64,000 nucleotides of DNA from NCBI GenBank assembly GCA_001600875.1, contig BCLD01000004.1, positions 880,553 to 944,552 on the forward strand. The letters run 5' to 3'. Shown here piece by piece: positions 1-16,191 of this stretch. The DNA is from Solicoccozyma terricola. Lineage: Eukaryota; Basidiomycota; Tremellomycetes; Filobasidiales; Piskurozymaceae. Position 1 is the first letter of the stretch, and every line of letters begins with the position of its first letter. Made by a program: the position numbers and the translations under genes. Under the pieces are notes generated by a model, which saw only the letters and a program-made list of their open reading frames with translations, was not told the origin of the DNA and did no database searches.

Positions 1-3000
1 CAACGATTCACATCAGAACCCCTTCCGCTACTGACTTCACATGGGGTCAATCGTACCAGCCTGCTATACAAGATTTGACAAAGGTCCTGGATTCATTTTC
101 ACATCCCCCTCGTGACCCATCGCCCAAGGTCGGCTTCTGGGACAAGATCCGGCTGGTATTCCACTGGAAGATCAGTGTTGATTTCGATGGGCCGTTACAT
201 CTCCACTTGAAAGGTATGTCACTGTTCGTTTTCTTCATTCCCCGTGCAGACGTGCTCAATGTTGGTTCCTCGCTCACGTCACAGGCTCCCGCGATCCTTA
301 CCACATCACGGACGATGGTGCTGGTTTCGTCCTCGCCTGGGAAGGCGACGCACGGCTACGTATCGGTTGCCCGAACGAGCAAAGAGATGTCATACAGATT
401 TTGAGCCAGCAGATGGTTTTTTCTGTACCTGAGTGAGTGAACACGGTTCGTCAATGCGGGGGCTTCTGATCGAGTATCTGTCCTCCTCGCGCAGTCTCAC
501 GGCGTTCTTGGATACCGCGGCCACTGGGTCGAAGCCTGATGCGGGCCCTAACGCGAGCAAATCCTCATCGGAGCTCCCTAAACTCCTGGACCGTCGACTC
601 AACAAGACTTGCGCCAAGTTCGTTAATGGTGTTCGTGTTGGCTTCGGATTCGTTTTCGAAAGGACATGCCGCCCGCATACATGCAAAGCTGGATGTAAGG
701 CGGAGTCACCGACCTGCCGGCATTTTGATTTTCTGTCTCATCACCAAGTGGTACTGCGCACTCCGGAGGCGATATTGGCTGATGTTGTTGCTTTAGGACG
801 GGTAAGTGCATTTTGATCAGTTGGCTAAACTAATCTGACGCGGTAGTTGATTGCTTAACCAACACAGCCGGTCGACTCATATGCAGGATTTCGTTCTGAC
901 CACATACACTTCTCGCTCTCCCTCGAAACGGTTGGCGAAATGCCTTCCAACGATAGCAGCAGCTTCCATTTCACGCCGAAAGGCTTCGCGCATTTCTTCG
1001 CATGGTGGAGGTGGGTCCTACAAGGAAAGCCTTCCATCAATACTTGCTTACGTTTGAATCTCCTTATGGCAGATTGTTCAATAACGTGATGTCATTACCT
1101 ATCAGACAAGGCAGATTGTTTCCCCTGAGCCCCCTGCCATCGAAGAAATTTGGCCGGGCGCTTGCGACTATCAAGGTACGTCCGTCTTAATCTACGTGTT
1201 ACGAATCGCGCTGATCTTTCGCATCCTGGTCAATAGTACCGTTTCGACATCGCGGAATTATTCATCTCCCACACTTACTTCGATCATGCCAGCCATGCTG
1301 CTTGTCAAGGGGAGCGACAATCTGCCTACGGAATGAAAGCCAAGATCGGGCGATTCCAGGCTGACTTGCACCAAAGAGAGCAGAAAAAGCTGTCCATAAA
1401 CAAGAAACTCAATCGCCAGACCATCGTCCCCCACAAACCTTTCTACGCCGCTGAAGTTCTCCTCAACGACGTGAGCTTGCGTGCTCTAAATGCTATCTTC
1501 TCACAGCCCAGTTTAGCGCTCGATGGCGATGGAAGCGATTCTTCGACATCGACAGAGCCCCACGGACTACACGTTTCAGAACTGCTACCCGCCGAACAGC
1601 TTTGGTATAACTTCGATGACTACGTGGACACGGACACTAAACCAGAGGACCATGACCCCTGGCTGGAAATGCATACGATCGGGCATTGCCCACAGTTTCT
1701 CTTCTCAAGATGGGTACCATCGCAGAGGATCTCTACCGAATCAGGTGATTCCCACCATGGAAGTGGACGGCCGGACATCGAAGCCAGTCGCTTTGGAAAG
1801 GAAAAGACACATAAATGTTTGATTGGAGAGAGTCCAGGTAAATTCGGCATATGCGGAAGGTTTCATGAGATTTCCCATTACTGAGTTGGTGCATCGTTCG
1901 CTTGCATCCAGGTATTCAAAAGGTTCAGTGCCAGATTGTGGAGAAAAGGTTGCAGGAGTTGGAAAACGAAAGCGAGGCCGAAAACACTTTTGCCAAAGGA
2001 AACGTAGGTCGCAAACGCGAGTCGTGCTGAAGAGAAGTGCTGAACGTGCTAAATAATCACAGGAGGGAAAGGCACGACATTATATTCACGTCAAAAAAGT
2101 CCTCACCGATCATCTTGCTTTCATTCGGGATGTACTTGAGCATCCTGTCCACCATATTGACGAGGAGCACTCATCTGTACCGGAACACGATCGTCGGAGC
2201 GGCTTGAAGCCAGCGGAGGGAGCGAACTTTGAAAATGTGTATCATGTTCACAACCCGGGGCTTTCCCTGTGCAATGCGTCGAGAAACGTAAGTTCGCTGG
2301 TTATGGTTGAGGCCTACTGCTGATTGCACTTCCTGCTACCTCAGATTGTAATGAAGTACTATCTTCTGAGTCGACTACGGAGGAGTCTTTATTACCATAT
2401 GTCAAACAGGTGAGTAGTCCGTTGGTTGTTGCCGTGGTCGAAGGCTGAAGTAATCTAACCTTTATTCCTTTCTCCCAGAGCTTTGGTCAATTTACGTGAT
2501 CAATTGTCCGATAAGCGTGGTGCACCACGCAATGTCCCACCTCCGATCCACCCCTCACTGTCAAAGGCAAAGCTGGATAAAGCGGAGACTCTTTCTGAGA
2601 AGGCGTCAAGCGCTCTCGCGCAGGGGATTGTCAAATTTTTGCTAGGCGAGAACAAACCCGATGACAACCTCGCTGGATTTCCCACGGCATTCCAAGATCC
2701 CAGGACTGAGAACATCGATCCAACAGCGGCATTGCTCGACACTTACTCCGTACAGAAGGGCCATTTCTTGATTCTGATCAAACCACAAATCACCCTGCAC
2801 AGTGACGTGGACTCTGAGGCAACGATGTTGCTGGCAATTGAGAGCGCAGTCTTCCGAGGGTTTACAGTTCTTGACAATGAGTGCGTGGGGGACCCCATAA
2901 ATTCGCATGTAATGCATAGGTACGCGCCAACCAAGACCTGATATCGAATATGAGCTGATCGACGAGAGTTGAACAGGAATTATGCGATATTGCGCGGTCT

Positions 3001-5124
3001 GCAGGGCTTCTATCCGAAGAAGCCGTACGTGACTGGCGATTCTCTTATTTCCATTCCACTGGAGGTCATGCTGGACCTGAAAAGCGACTCACCAGACTTC
3101 GATCGGGTCATCGCAAAGACCGATGCCACGTTGCGCTATGACAAGTTTAACCAGCTTCGCCTTCGCAACAATATGTGCAGCGAAGATGCTAGGATACAGG
3201 AATTGGGCAGCGATCACTTCAAACATCATCAAGATCTAGCTATCGTCAATATCCCTCGCTTCTCCATCAGCGCAGACAGCAAACACTATGGCGCTCTTTA
3301 CCACATAGTCACCAACCTGATCCTCTACCAGGATCCCGGACAACGTTCGCTATCCGAGAGGCTCAAGACATATCGGTACTCCTTTGACCGGCAAGCCAGT
3401 CAGCGGCTTTCCCAAGAGGCGTCTGAGCTGCAGAATAGGCTGCGATGCCTTCATCAGCGCGTCAGGGAATATGAAGAGCGTGTACATCATCTCACAAAAG
3501 CAGGAAAGCGGGCTATCATTGACGCCAAGCAAGATATCGTGGAAGCGACGGAATCACTCCATCTTCTGTTTGAGGCTGTGGCTGTGGCGCAGACACACGA
3601 TGCAGCTACGGCGCAACTGAAGTCCTCATTGCGTTTGGAAGCATACTCAAAAGAGATTGTCTGGCATATGATGGCTGAACAACACGCCAACATCGCCAAG
3701 TTGTCAATCAAAGGAATCGGCTTCTCGTGGTTGAGCAAGACGGATGGGTCAACCGAAAACGCGATGGTTATTAAAGACCTGCAAATGTTGAACTCTTCAC
3801 CAGAGGCTGAATTTCGTGAAATGGTGACACGGTCTGGCAGAACATCTGCAGCTGACGCGAAGGTGCGCATTCTTCGGGCTCGTCCCCTCCCACCCCTTTC
3901 CCCGGGGGGATAATGACTGACGAGACTGAACCTTCCTCCAGCCCTTCATGACGGCAAGCTGGGGCGCTCTTGCTCCAGTGGGAGGCATCAGTATCATCAA
4001 GGAGTTTTATCTGGACTTGCACCCGATGAAGATTCAGCTTGAGAAGCAGCTCGGTGACGAGATTATGACCTATGTTTTCCAGGACCGCCGCATGCAGAAA
4101 GAAGGGAAAGGCAATGACAAGCCTAACCGTCCCTCGAGTCGCAGTGTCAGCGGTGTATCGACGCCGCGATTCGTACCCGCGAACTCCACGGATGATCCCT
4201 CGGAAGCTCTGACGATGCGCCTTCAAAAGGTGGAAGGTGAACAGTTGCGGAGTGCTCCGCAAAGGACGCCTTCCATATCGCGCCAGCAATCGGGTGCTAG
4301 TGGGGGCTCCACCGGCAGTGCAACGAGCGCCGGTCTCATGACCAAACATCGCTCGAACTCAGCTATGAGCAAGCAGTATGTGAAGGATGCAGTAGGGAAT
4401 GAGGCAGCGGAGATGAGGGCCAGAGCGAGCAAGAACAGAACGTTCGTCTCTATTAAAGTCATCAGTACGGTATTAGTGCTCAGCTACAAGGTACGTCCGG
4501 AAATGTTATGTTGTCACTATTCGCAAGAGCCTCATCTCTTCCTTCTCGAAATAGGGTGGCAGCAGGTCAAAGTTGCCTGATCTTTATGACGTCAAGTATC
4601 GCACGCCGGAGATCATCTTCGAAAATAGAACGTGCTCATTCGAGGATCTGGTGCAAGATTTCAAGAAAGGTAATTTCAATGTCTATGCTATCAATCCTCA
4701 AACTATAAGTTGACGCCGCTTTTTATCCACAGACATTGCTCGTGCAGCATGGTCCCAAAAAGGAGCTATAATTCGGGATATCGTGCGAAAGGGTCGTCAC
4801 AAGGCAGAGCAAGCAAAATCCTTTCCCCCAATCTCATCAGGTGGCAAGGTGGCAAACATACCTCATGAGCCGTCTGCCCTGCGATATACTGCAGCGCTAC
4901 GGTCCTCTCCTTCGGAATCATCTTCCGTCAACGGCTCGCAACTCGTCTTGTCAGCGAACCAGTCTCTGGCCGAATCACCGGGCGAGGAGCTCGAAAACGC
5001 GGCGGAAGGACTTGAACGTATGGACAGTCACAGGGCTCTGGCTGATGTGAAAGAGCTGAAAGGAAAAGTTGGCAAGCTGCTCGACCGTGTTGGGAAGAAG
5101 CTCGCCCGTTCGAGCGAGCCCTGA
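1..5124 (+). CDS. FMP27: FMP27/Hobbit-family (BLTP2-like) bridge lipid-transfer protein, 3' part
   Basis: C-terminal part of a very large protein; the 5' end lies left of the window. The reading frame at about 75-212 contains GFWDKIRLVFHWK, the signature after which the GFWDK domain of FMP27 proteins is named. Long helical exons follow at about 1333-1800, 2483-2930, 2969-3912, 3944-4490 and 4783-5124, broken by short GT...AG introns. The exon at 3.0-3.9 kb encodes a charged coiled-coil stretch. The tail is Ser/Thr-rich and ends in a Lys/Arg-rich segment before TGA at 5122-5124. Family members (yeast Fmp27/Hob1, fly Hobbit, human BLTP2/KIAA0100) form long hydrophobic tubes that move lipids at ER-plasma membrane contacts; that role is taken from the family. 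Family membership is well supported by the motif, but exon borders are approximate. Confidence 0.85.
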
Positions 5125-5253
5125 GGGATGAGAAATATGTCCCGGGGTAACGTGTATAATGTGTTGTATGTGTCGAAGATTGTATGAGATTTGGACATGC
5201 AGACTGAACATTTAATCTACAATGCTGCTTTTCTAATGAGTGGCCTTGATGAC

Positions 5254-8068
5254 CTATTGAAGCTCGGCCAGCCGTACGCGCACTGCATTAGCGTGTGCTT
5301 CAAGGCCTTCCCTTTCAGCTAATCGGACCACGACAGGGCCCAGCACCGCGAGACCCTCGCGCGTAAGCTCTTGCGATGTGATATGCTTCTGGAATGATAG
5401 CGTGTTGACGCCGGAGAATTGCTTGGCATATCCGTAAGTTGGGAGAGTGTGATTGGTGCCGGAGGCGTAATCGCCACAGCTGTGAAAACAACGTGTCGAG
5501 GATCAGCTAAGTGTTTGAACACTGGCGTGTCTCGTGCCTCCGCTCACCTTTCCGGCGAGAAAGCACCGACGAAAACGCTCCCGGCGTTGTTGACCATCGA
5601 CACCGCCCCGGGAGCATCTTCCAAGTGCAAGATCAGATGTTCCGGAGCATACTGGTTGCTGAAAGTCATGGCCTCCTCCAACGAGTCCACTTTCACAATG
5701 AGTGACTTTGCAATGGCCTGCTTGATGATGTCAACCCGAGGAAGAGCATTGGCCTGCTTGTCAACTTCCACCTCGATTTCGCGAAGCAGGGACTCGGCGA
5801 GATCGATGGCAACGAGGACGACTTGAGAGTCGATGCCGTGTTCCGCTTGGGATAGGAGGTCAGATGCGACGAAGATGGGATTCGAGGTGTGATCGGCAAT
5901 AACCTGATGGGATTACCAATCAGTGGTGAATTGCCATGACGCCGCTGATGTAAGGTATCAATTCGACTCACCATGACCTCCGAAGGCCCTGCCGGCATGT
6001 CAATGCCCACCAACGCATTGGTATCGTTCTGCACCACCATCTTGGCAGCCGTCACCCACTGATTACCCGGGCCGAAGATCTTGTCGACCTTTGGAACCTG
6101 TTCTGTTCCATAGGCCATCGCAGCGACAGCCTGCGCGCCTCCAGCCTTGAGTATGACAGACGCTCCAACGAGATCGGCGACATACAAAACTTCGGGAGAA
6201 ATTGTACCGTCCTTCCTCGGTGGTGTCGCAAGAACAATCGTTTTGCAGCCCGCAACTTGAGCTGGTATTCCCAGCATCAACGCCGTAGACGGTAGAATTG
6301 CGGTACCACCAGGAACGTAAATCCCTACTCTATCGATTGGTCGTGCGAATCTTGTGCAAACGACACCAGGCATTGTCTCTACCACCAACGGCTTCTTCTC
6401 ATTCTGCGCGTCGTGGAACATTTTAATATTCGCATAGGCTTGATTGATCGCGTCGATGACATCTTGAGGGAGTTCCTCGTCTTTTGACCTCGCTTCACTT
6501 TGGTAGAACGGCGGGAAAATCACATTCTTTTCCAATTGAACTCTATCGAATTGTGCAGTCAATGATCGTAAAGCCTCATCCCCACCGGAGCGAACGCGGT
6601 CGATTATAGGTTGAACTTTAGCAATCATGGATGATGAATCCATGACTGGTCGTCTCAACAACGCAGAATGTTCCATCGCATTCAATCCAGACAGTTTCGA
6701 AGTTCGCATTCGAATTCCCGGTCCGTTTGATGATGATGATGATTCCTCGGTCTTGGTTTCTTCTTGGACAGGCAAGCTTTTCGGCACAGGAGCATCACCC
6801 GTACTCTCTTTTTCAGTTTCCCTTTCGCCTTGTTTGGATTCAACGACCTTCAACCATTTCTCTTTCGCATCTCCCGTTCTCCTAATCCCCTTCCTACCCT
6901 TTTCTGCTTTTTCATCCAAAGCTCTTTCCACATCAGCCCATCCAACTCCATTTTTCAAACATTTAACCAATCCGAAATAAATCACATCAGCCATTTCAAA
7001 TGCGATTTCAGATTTTGTTGTGGCTTCAGTCAACTCTGAAGCTTCTTCTAGGATTTTTGCAGTGAGTAATTTTTCATCGGATAGTAATCTTGCAGTGTAT
7101 GAACCTTGAGGAGCTTGATTTGGTGGTAATCTTTCCTTCAACGTCTCTTCTAACAATCCAATACCTCTTAGGTTTCCCTCTTCATTCCTTGCATTGATCG
7201 AAAAACAAGATTTCGTTCCCAAATGACAAAATCCACTGCCTTTCTGTTCAACTTCGACTTCCACAGCATCAGCATCACAATCCAACCTAACCCTGAAAAC
7301 TTGTTGAGTAGAACCTGAAGTCTCTCCCTTTCTCCATAATGATTTTCCGATTTGTTTACGAGATTGATATACGCCTTTTCCTGAGATGATTGTTTCGGCT
7401 AATGATTCGAGTGATGAGTAAACGAGACCCAAGGAAGCGTGTGAGGTGTGTTGAGTAACCATTGTTGGGAAGAGACCGTCAGTTCGATCCGAGATGAGAG
7501 GTGACAGGAAAGCTGAGACGAGGTCGAGTGAGGTCTTTGATGAGATGTCGTTTGGAAGGGAAAGGGAAGAAGTTGAGATGATTAGAGGAGTTTGTGATGA
7601 GTAGGCGGATCGGATGGATTCGATTGTGGGTTCGGTGGATGAGGAAACCGAGAGGAAGATTAATCCAGGTGATGGAAGACGACGACGGAGTTTGGCGATA
7701 TCATCTTTTGTGAGTTGTTCCGAGGCGTCAATGATGAGACCCGACACTTTGTCAAGAAGATCATGGTTCAAATCCTTGACGTTCGATACTCTCAACAACA
7801 CCTCGCTCCTCTCTCTTGCAGTAGCTCCTCCCACCTGACTCTCATTGAGAATGACAGCCGTAGCTCCATCAGCATCATCAACATCAGTCGAATCACTAAC
7901 GTCGACCCAGACATCCGCCAGAGATCCGAATGGTAGTCCAGCGAGTGCGACCTTGACTTCTGGATAGCCGGATCGAGGGATGAGAATGGGACCTATGCGG
8001 GTGAGCGCTGAGAGGAGGGCTGGAGATGGTGGTGATGTGAGACGAGGGAGGAAGGTAGGGAAAACCAT
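5254..8068 (-). CDS. HIS4: Trifunctional histidine biosynthesis protein (cyclohydrolase / pyrophosphatase / histidinol dehydrogenase)
   Basis: About 890 residues, the usual size for fungal HIS4. After an N-terminal segment of about 220 residues, the phosphoribosyl-AMP cyclohydrolase part reads [20 protein letters not shown] and contains [11 protein letters not shown]. Next comes the phosphoribosyl-ATP pyrophosphatase part, with [12 protein letters not shown] and [14 protein letters not shown]. Histidinol dehydrogenase fills the C-terminal half, with [39 protein letters not shown] and near the end [16 protein letters not shown]. It catalyses steps 2, 3, 9 and 10 of histidine synthesis in the cytosol. 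Two introns are clear: 5904-5971 (GTGAGT...CAG) and 5480-5547 (GTGAGC...CAG). The stop is TAG at 5254-5256 and the ATG is at 8066-8068. It is divergent from the LIM gene across a 361-bp promoter that carries a phased array of bZIP-like sites. Confidence 0.96.
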
Positions 8069-8429
8069 GATGGTAGTGGAGAGATACCTGTGAGATGTGC
8101 GATGGATGGACGACCCACCTCCGAGTCAATACTGGGAGATGCTCTCTTGCTTTTAACTGAAGGTTGCATGTGATCGACCGGGGGGAATGACACGTCATCG
8201 TCGCCACCAAAAGGGGAATGACACGTCATGATTATCTCAGAAGGAGAAATGACACGTCATCAGTATTGCATCAGAAAGAATGACACGTCATGGTTACGAT
8301 GAATGCCACGTCATCATCACCAACAACGGTTGTTTATATTTCAAGTCCAACCCGGCGGAGCATAGCTATACACATTCCACCCACCCACATCCACAGCTCC
8401 AACCCACGCCCAGCAACCCCTAGCCCATC
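8069..8429. promoter_or_regulatory. Divergent HIS4/LIM promoter with phased TGACACGTCA array
   Basis: The 361 bp between the two start codons hold an ordered set of direct repeats. TGACACGTCA occurs at 8188-8197, 8219-8228, 8250-8259 and 8281-8290, each exactly 31 bp after the last. A fifth copy, TGCCACGTCA, lies at 8304-8313. Each copy sits in an 18-bp block with a purine-rich left flank (GGGGGAATGACACGTCAT and variants); the remaining 13 bp of each unit differ. The core is two TGAC/GTCA half-sites separated by AC, which resembles a bZIP target (CRE or UPRE-like). A 31-bp period is close to three helical turns, so bound proteins would line up on one face of the DNA. Binding by a named factor is inference. 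Confidence 0.8.
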
Positions 8430-9741
8430 ATGCAAGCACTCGGAGGAGCTCCTCTCTGTCCCACATGCGACAAGCGCGTATACCATGCCGAACAGGTTAG
8501 TTCATCCCCCTTCCCTCCTCTTCCCTTTCTTTACCCCCCACCCCCCCCGCGGGGCGACGGGGGGTTTGCCTTTTCTTTTTTATTTTACCTTCTGGGTGTT
8601 TTACGGTTGTACCATTGCAGACTATCGGTCCTGGAAGGAGGATGTATCATAAACCGTGCTTGGTGTGTCTCAATTGCAAGAAACGCCTGGATGCGTATTC
8701 ATTATTGGAGCATGATCAGGAAGTAAGTCGACTCGCCGCGGTGGTCTCTCTGTCTCGTTTCTCTTTTGATCATGATGAATACCGATACAATACAACGCAC
8801 TGATTCAAACCACTACTGTCCTATCATCCAGCCGTATTGCAAGAGATGTCATACCACACTATTCGGGACTAGAGATCTTAGAAGTGCAAACGTGTTACCT
8901 TCTCCAAATGGGTCGGTTAACACAGCTTCACCTGGTGGTGGCGGTAACGGGATTGGAACTCGGACGACGACCGCGATTGAAGCAGAATCGCCATATGGAA
9001 GACGATATGTATCCGATCGACCTGCGCCTCCAAGTCCTAGTCCACGACCGAAAGCGACGGTGGAGAGCAGGGAATCGACCGGAGAGGTTGAGGGAACGGA
9101 TTCAGCGAGACCATCACTGGAGTCTAAGGATATCGATCAAGGTATACAGAGAGGTGCATACGATGATTTCGTAATGCCAAATATCATACCTCGTCCTCCG
9201 GCAACTTCCACTACCACTATCTCTACACCAACCGATGTCTTCTCCACCTCAACGCCTTCATCAACTTCGACAGCTACCTCGACAACGACAACCATTCATC
9301 CCAACTTCTCCTCTTCTTCCAATCGTCCACTACCGAAACCTCATCACGCACCTGGAACATTAGATGAAAGGGGACTAATACCGAAATCGATGAGTCCACG
9401 TGCGAAATTCGGTGGTGGGACGACGTTGGGAGGTGGTGGAGAGGTTTGTGATGGCTGTGGAAAGGTAGTGTATTTCGCAGAAGGGGTGGGTTCGACTTTT
9501 TTTCTTTTCCATTTGGAAGACTTTCCTGTCGTTGGGGTCATCTACTTTTGATGCTGATGGATAACGAGGTTTGTTTTTCCAGATATCCGCAATAGGAAGA
9601 AGATGGCATAAATCATGTTTGAAATGTTCGGAATGTAAATCGACCATAGATGCTGGGAAAGTGGCGGATAGGAATGGAAAACCTTGGTGTAGGAATTGCT
9701 ATCACAAGTTGTTTGGACCACCGGGGATTATTGGGAGATGA
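8430..9741 (+). CDS. Two-LIM-domain protein (CRP/paxillin-like)
   Basis: Four exons: 8430-8495, 8621-8722, 8832-9485 and 9583-9741 (GTTAGT, GTAAGT and GTGGGT donors; CAG/CCAG acceptors). The first LIM domain is spread over exons 1-3: CPTC at residues 10-13, then MYHKPCLVCLNCKKRL and PYCKRC, giving the CX2C...HX2CX2CX2C...CX2C zinc ligands. A low-complexity Ser/Thr/Pro linker of about 190 residues follows. The second LIM domain starts with CDGCGKVVYFAEG and ends RWHKSCLKCSEC...WCRNCYHKLFG. LIM domains are protein-protein adaptors, often on actin or in signalling; the specific partner cannot be read from the sequence. The stop is TGA at 9739-9741. Intron 1 (8496-8620) holds a long C/G-rich stretch (about 8535-8570). 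Confidence 0.88.
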
Positions 9742-9891
9742 TTAGAGTGGCAGGAAGGGCCGTGGAGCTGGTTGGATTGTTTGACGTCTTGTTTCCGATT
9801 AATGTATCTGCAATGTCTTTTGAGATTCAGATTGATTGTATAAAGTAGTGTTTCGCGTGCATTCCTCGTGTCCAAGATCTTGTTATCATCG

Positions 9892-10926
9892 TCATCGTTT
9901 TAATCCCCGCTTGAATTCATATGGTTTCGCTCGATGTCTAGGAATCATATCACCCGGATGAGCTTCCTTCCAGCAGTTCGTACAATACGGTTCTTGATCG
10001 CAACCGATGCAAGTGACGGTGGCATCTTGATTACACAGACCTGCCAGTTGCCATCAGTTTGGGACCGAACATGAACGAGGATGACCAAACATCCGACTTA
10101 CTACACCAACTGTCAATATCATCATCCCTCTCAGCACTCAAACCAGGTGCGGAAAACTTCGAAGGGATCTTGTCATCAGGTAGATATGAATTGGTGGTTG
10201 GAGTAGATTGAAGGGCTGACAAGCCTTGGAGGCGTTCTAGAATCGATAGGGTCCGAGGGTCGGCTTCCTCGTCTGCAGGGTCGTCTGGAAGAGGGGGAGG
10301 CGAAGAGAGCGCTGCTAGTCGTCTGGTGAGATCATCCGTTCCATCATCAGCCTTTTGCGGTGCCGTCTCGTCTGGAAGCGGAACTTTTGGGAGCACATCT
10401 GCTTCGGCTTCCTCGTAGTCATCTCCTTCTACAGCAGCTTCATCCACAGCTCGCTGAATGATCGCATCCTCATTCATGTAGTCTGGGTCGTCTTCTTCGG
10501 CTTCTTCAGCATTGTGTTCACTCTGAAGTGGCTGATCGTCGACATACAACAACGCCTCAGCCTGCAGATCCTTGGCGGTGTTCAGGAGTCCAGAAGTATT
10601 CTCTGTATCCAGAAGGCATTTACTTTTTGAAGAGCTGTGGGCCCTCAGAGTACCTGTTGGATCTGCTGGGACTGGGAGTGAAGCCAGAAATGATTCCACC
10701 TTCCATGTCGGCACACGATACGGACGTCAGATCCTCACCCGACACACACAGAGGACATCTCGCTCACGTCTGCGTCACTGATTTCTTGCTCAGCATCGGC
10801 GTAGTGATTCCCTGTTACATCGATTTTCCCGCTAGCCTCATCGACAGCCGCAACAGGGAGTGAACTTGGAGTAGAGAGTGCCCGGAAACGAGCTAACAGC
10901 GCTGCTTCATCGTCGGGAAGTGGCAT
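9892..10926 (-). CDS. ANCHR-like (ZFYVE19 C-terminal type) B-box zinc-binding protein
   Basis: Likely exons 10739-10926, 10102-10634 and 9892-10040; the last intron (10041-10101, GTAAGT...CAG) is firm and the first is approximate. The N-terminus MPLPDDEAALLARFRAL resembles the MIT-interacting start of ANCHR proteins. The middle is acidic (EEAEEDDPDYMNEDA) with LTRRLAALSSPPPLPDDP and ILERLQGL repeats. The C-terminus is a compact cysteine module spanning the intron: WCSLCNQDATVTCIGCD followed by YCTNCWKEAHPGD. In animals ANCHR works with ESCRT-III/VPS4 in the abscission checkpoint. No FYVE domain is visible here, so only the MIM-like and B-box parts are shared. It converges on the LIM gene, with stop codons about 150 bp apart, and starts only 100 bp after the PEX6 stop. 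Confidence 0.7.
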
Positions 10927-11025
10927 AGCGTTGGAGAGACAGGCAGGGTTGGGTGGGTTGGCTCGCGTTTCAGAAGGTCAGTCACCTTTCGCGGACGTGA
11001 ATATTGCATCTCCGTTGGTCGCCAT

Positions 11026-15493
<4,468 letters not shown>

Positions 15494-15621
15494 CTTATTA
15501 GATTGCCGGAGCAACTGTTACCCGACGGAGAGTCTGGAATGTATTACGTCAGCAGTGCTCAGAGGGTAACCGCCCACCCTCCTCCCAAACCTCGTCCTGT
15601 TTCGAACGGGGATTTTTTATT

Positions 15622-16157
15622 TCATATCGCACTCGCTAATGGACTAGGTACAGCTACTCCATTCAACCGTCCTGTCGTCGCAGCTGACACGATCCCATTC
15701 GATTCCTTCGATAGCGAACCGTTGAGTAAGGCAGCTGGCATGGCCCTTTTCAGGTGTGAGACGGTTGCAAGAGGGAATCGGGATCTGGATTCGGATGGGG
15801 AAGGAGGGGAAGGGGGTCGTCAATATCCTCATACCATCGCGGGTAGACTCGGATGAAACTCACTTGCAGGTGCTACATATAGGTTGAGGTGTACAAAAGA
15901 CTAGCCGAGTGTTTGAAAAACCCATGCTCCTATCAGCCCGACCACAATCTCAAAAGAACCAAAGAAAGAAAAACAAGGGACACAGGCCCTCGGGTAAAAA
16001 AAAAAAAACACGACTCACTAGAAAGACAAACACTACATACAAACCCGATATCCACGACATTTTGATGACAAAAGCAAACAGCTCTAAAATCGACTCTATC
16101 CTGAGAAGGAAGCGCTAATTTCGAGCGGAGAGAAGGAGGTGGTAAGAACAGCATCTG

Positions 16158-16191
<34 letters not shown>

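Noticed and set aside
5693..8068. HIS4 reading frame continuing past the first intron
   Set aside because: The frame past 5971 is intron sequence and a shifted exon; GTGAGT...CAG at 5904-5971 restores the histidinol dehydrogenase sequence.
8181..8314. CRISPR-like pattern (repeats with variable spacers)
   Set aside because: The repeats are only 18 bp with 13-bp spacers in a eukaryotic promoter between two nuclear genes, with no cas genes; a transcription-factor site array explains it better.
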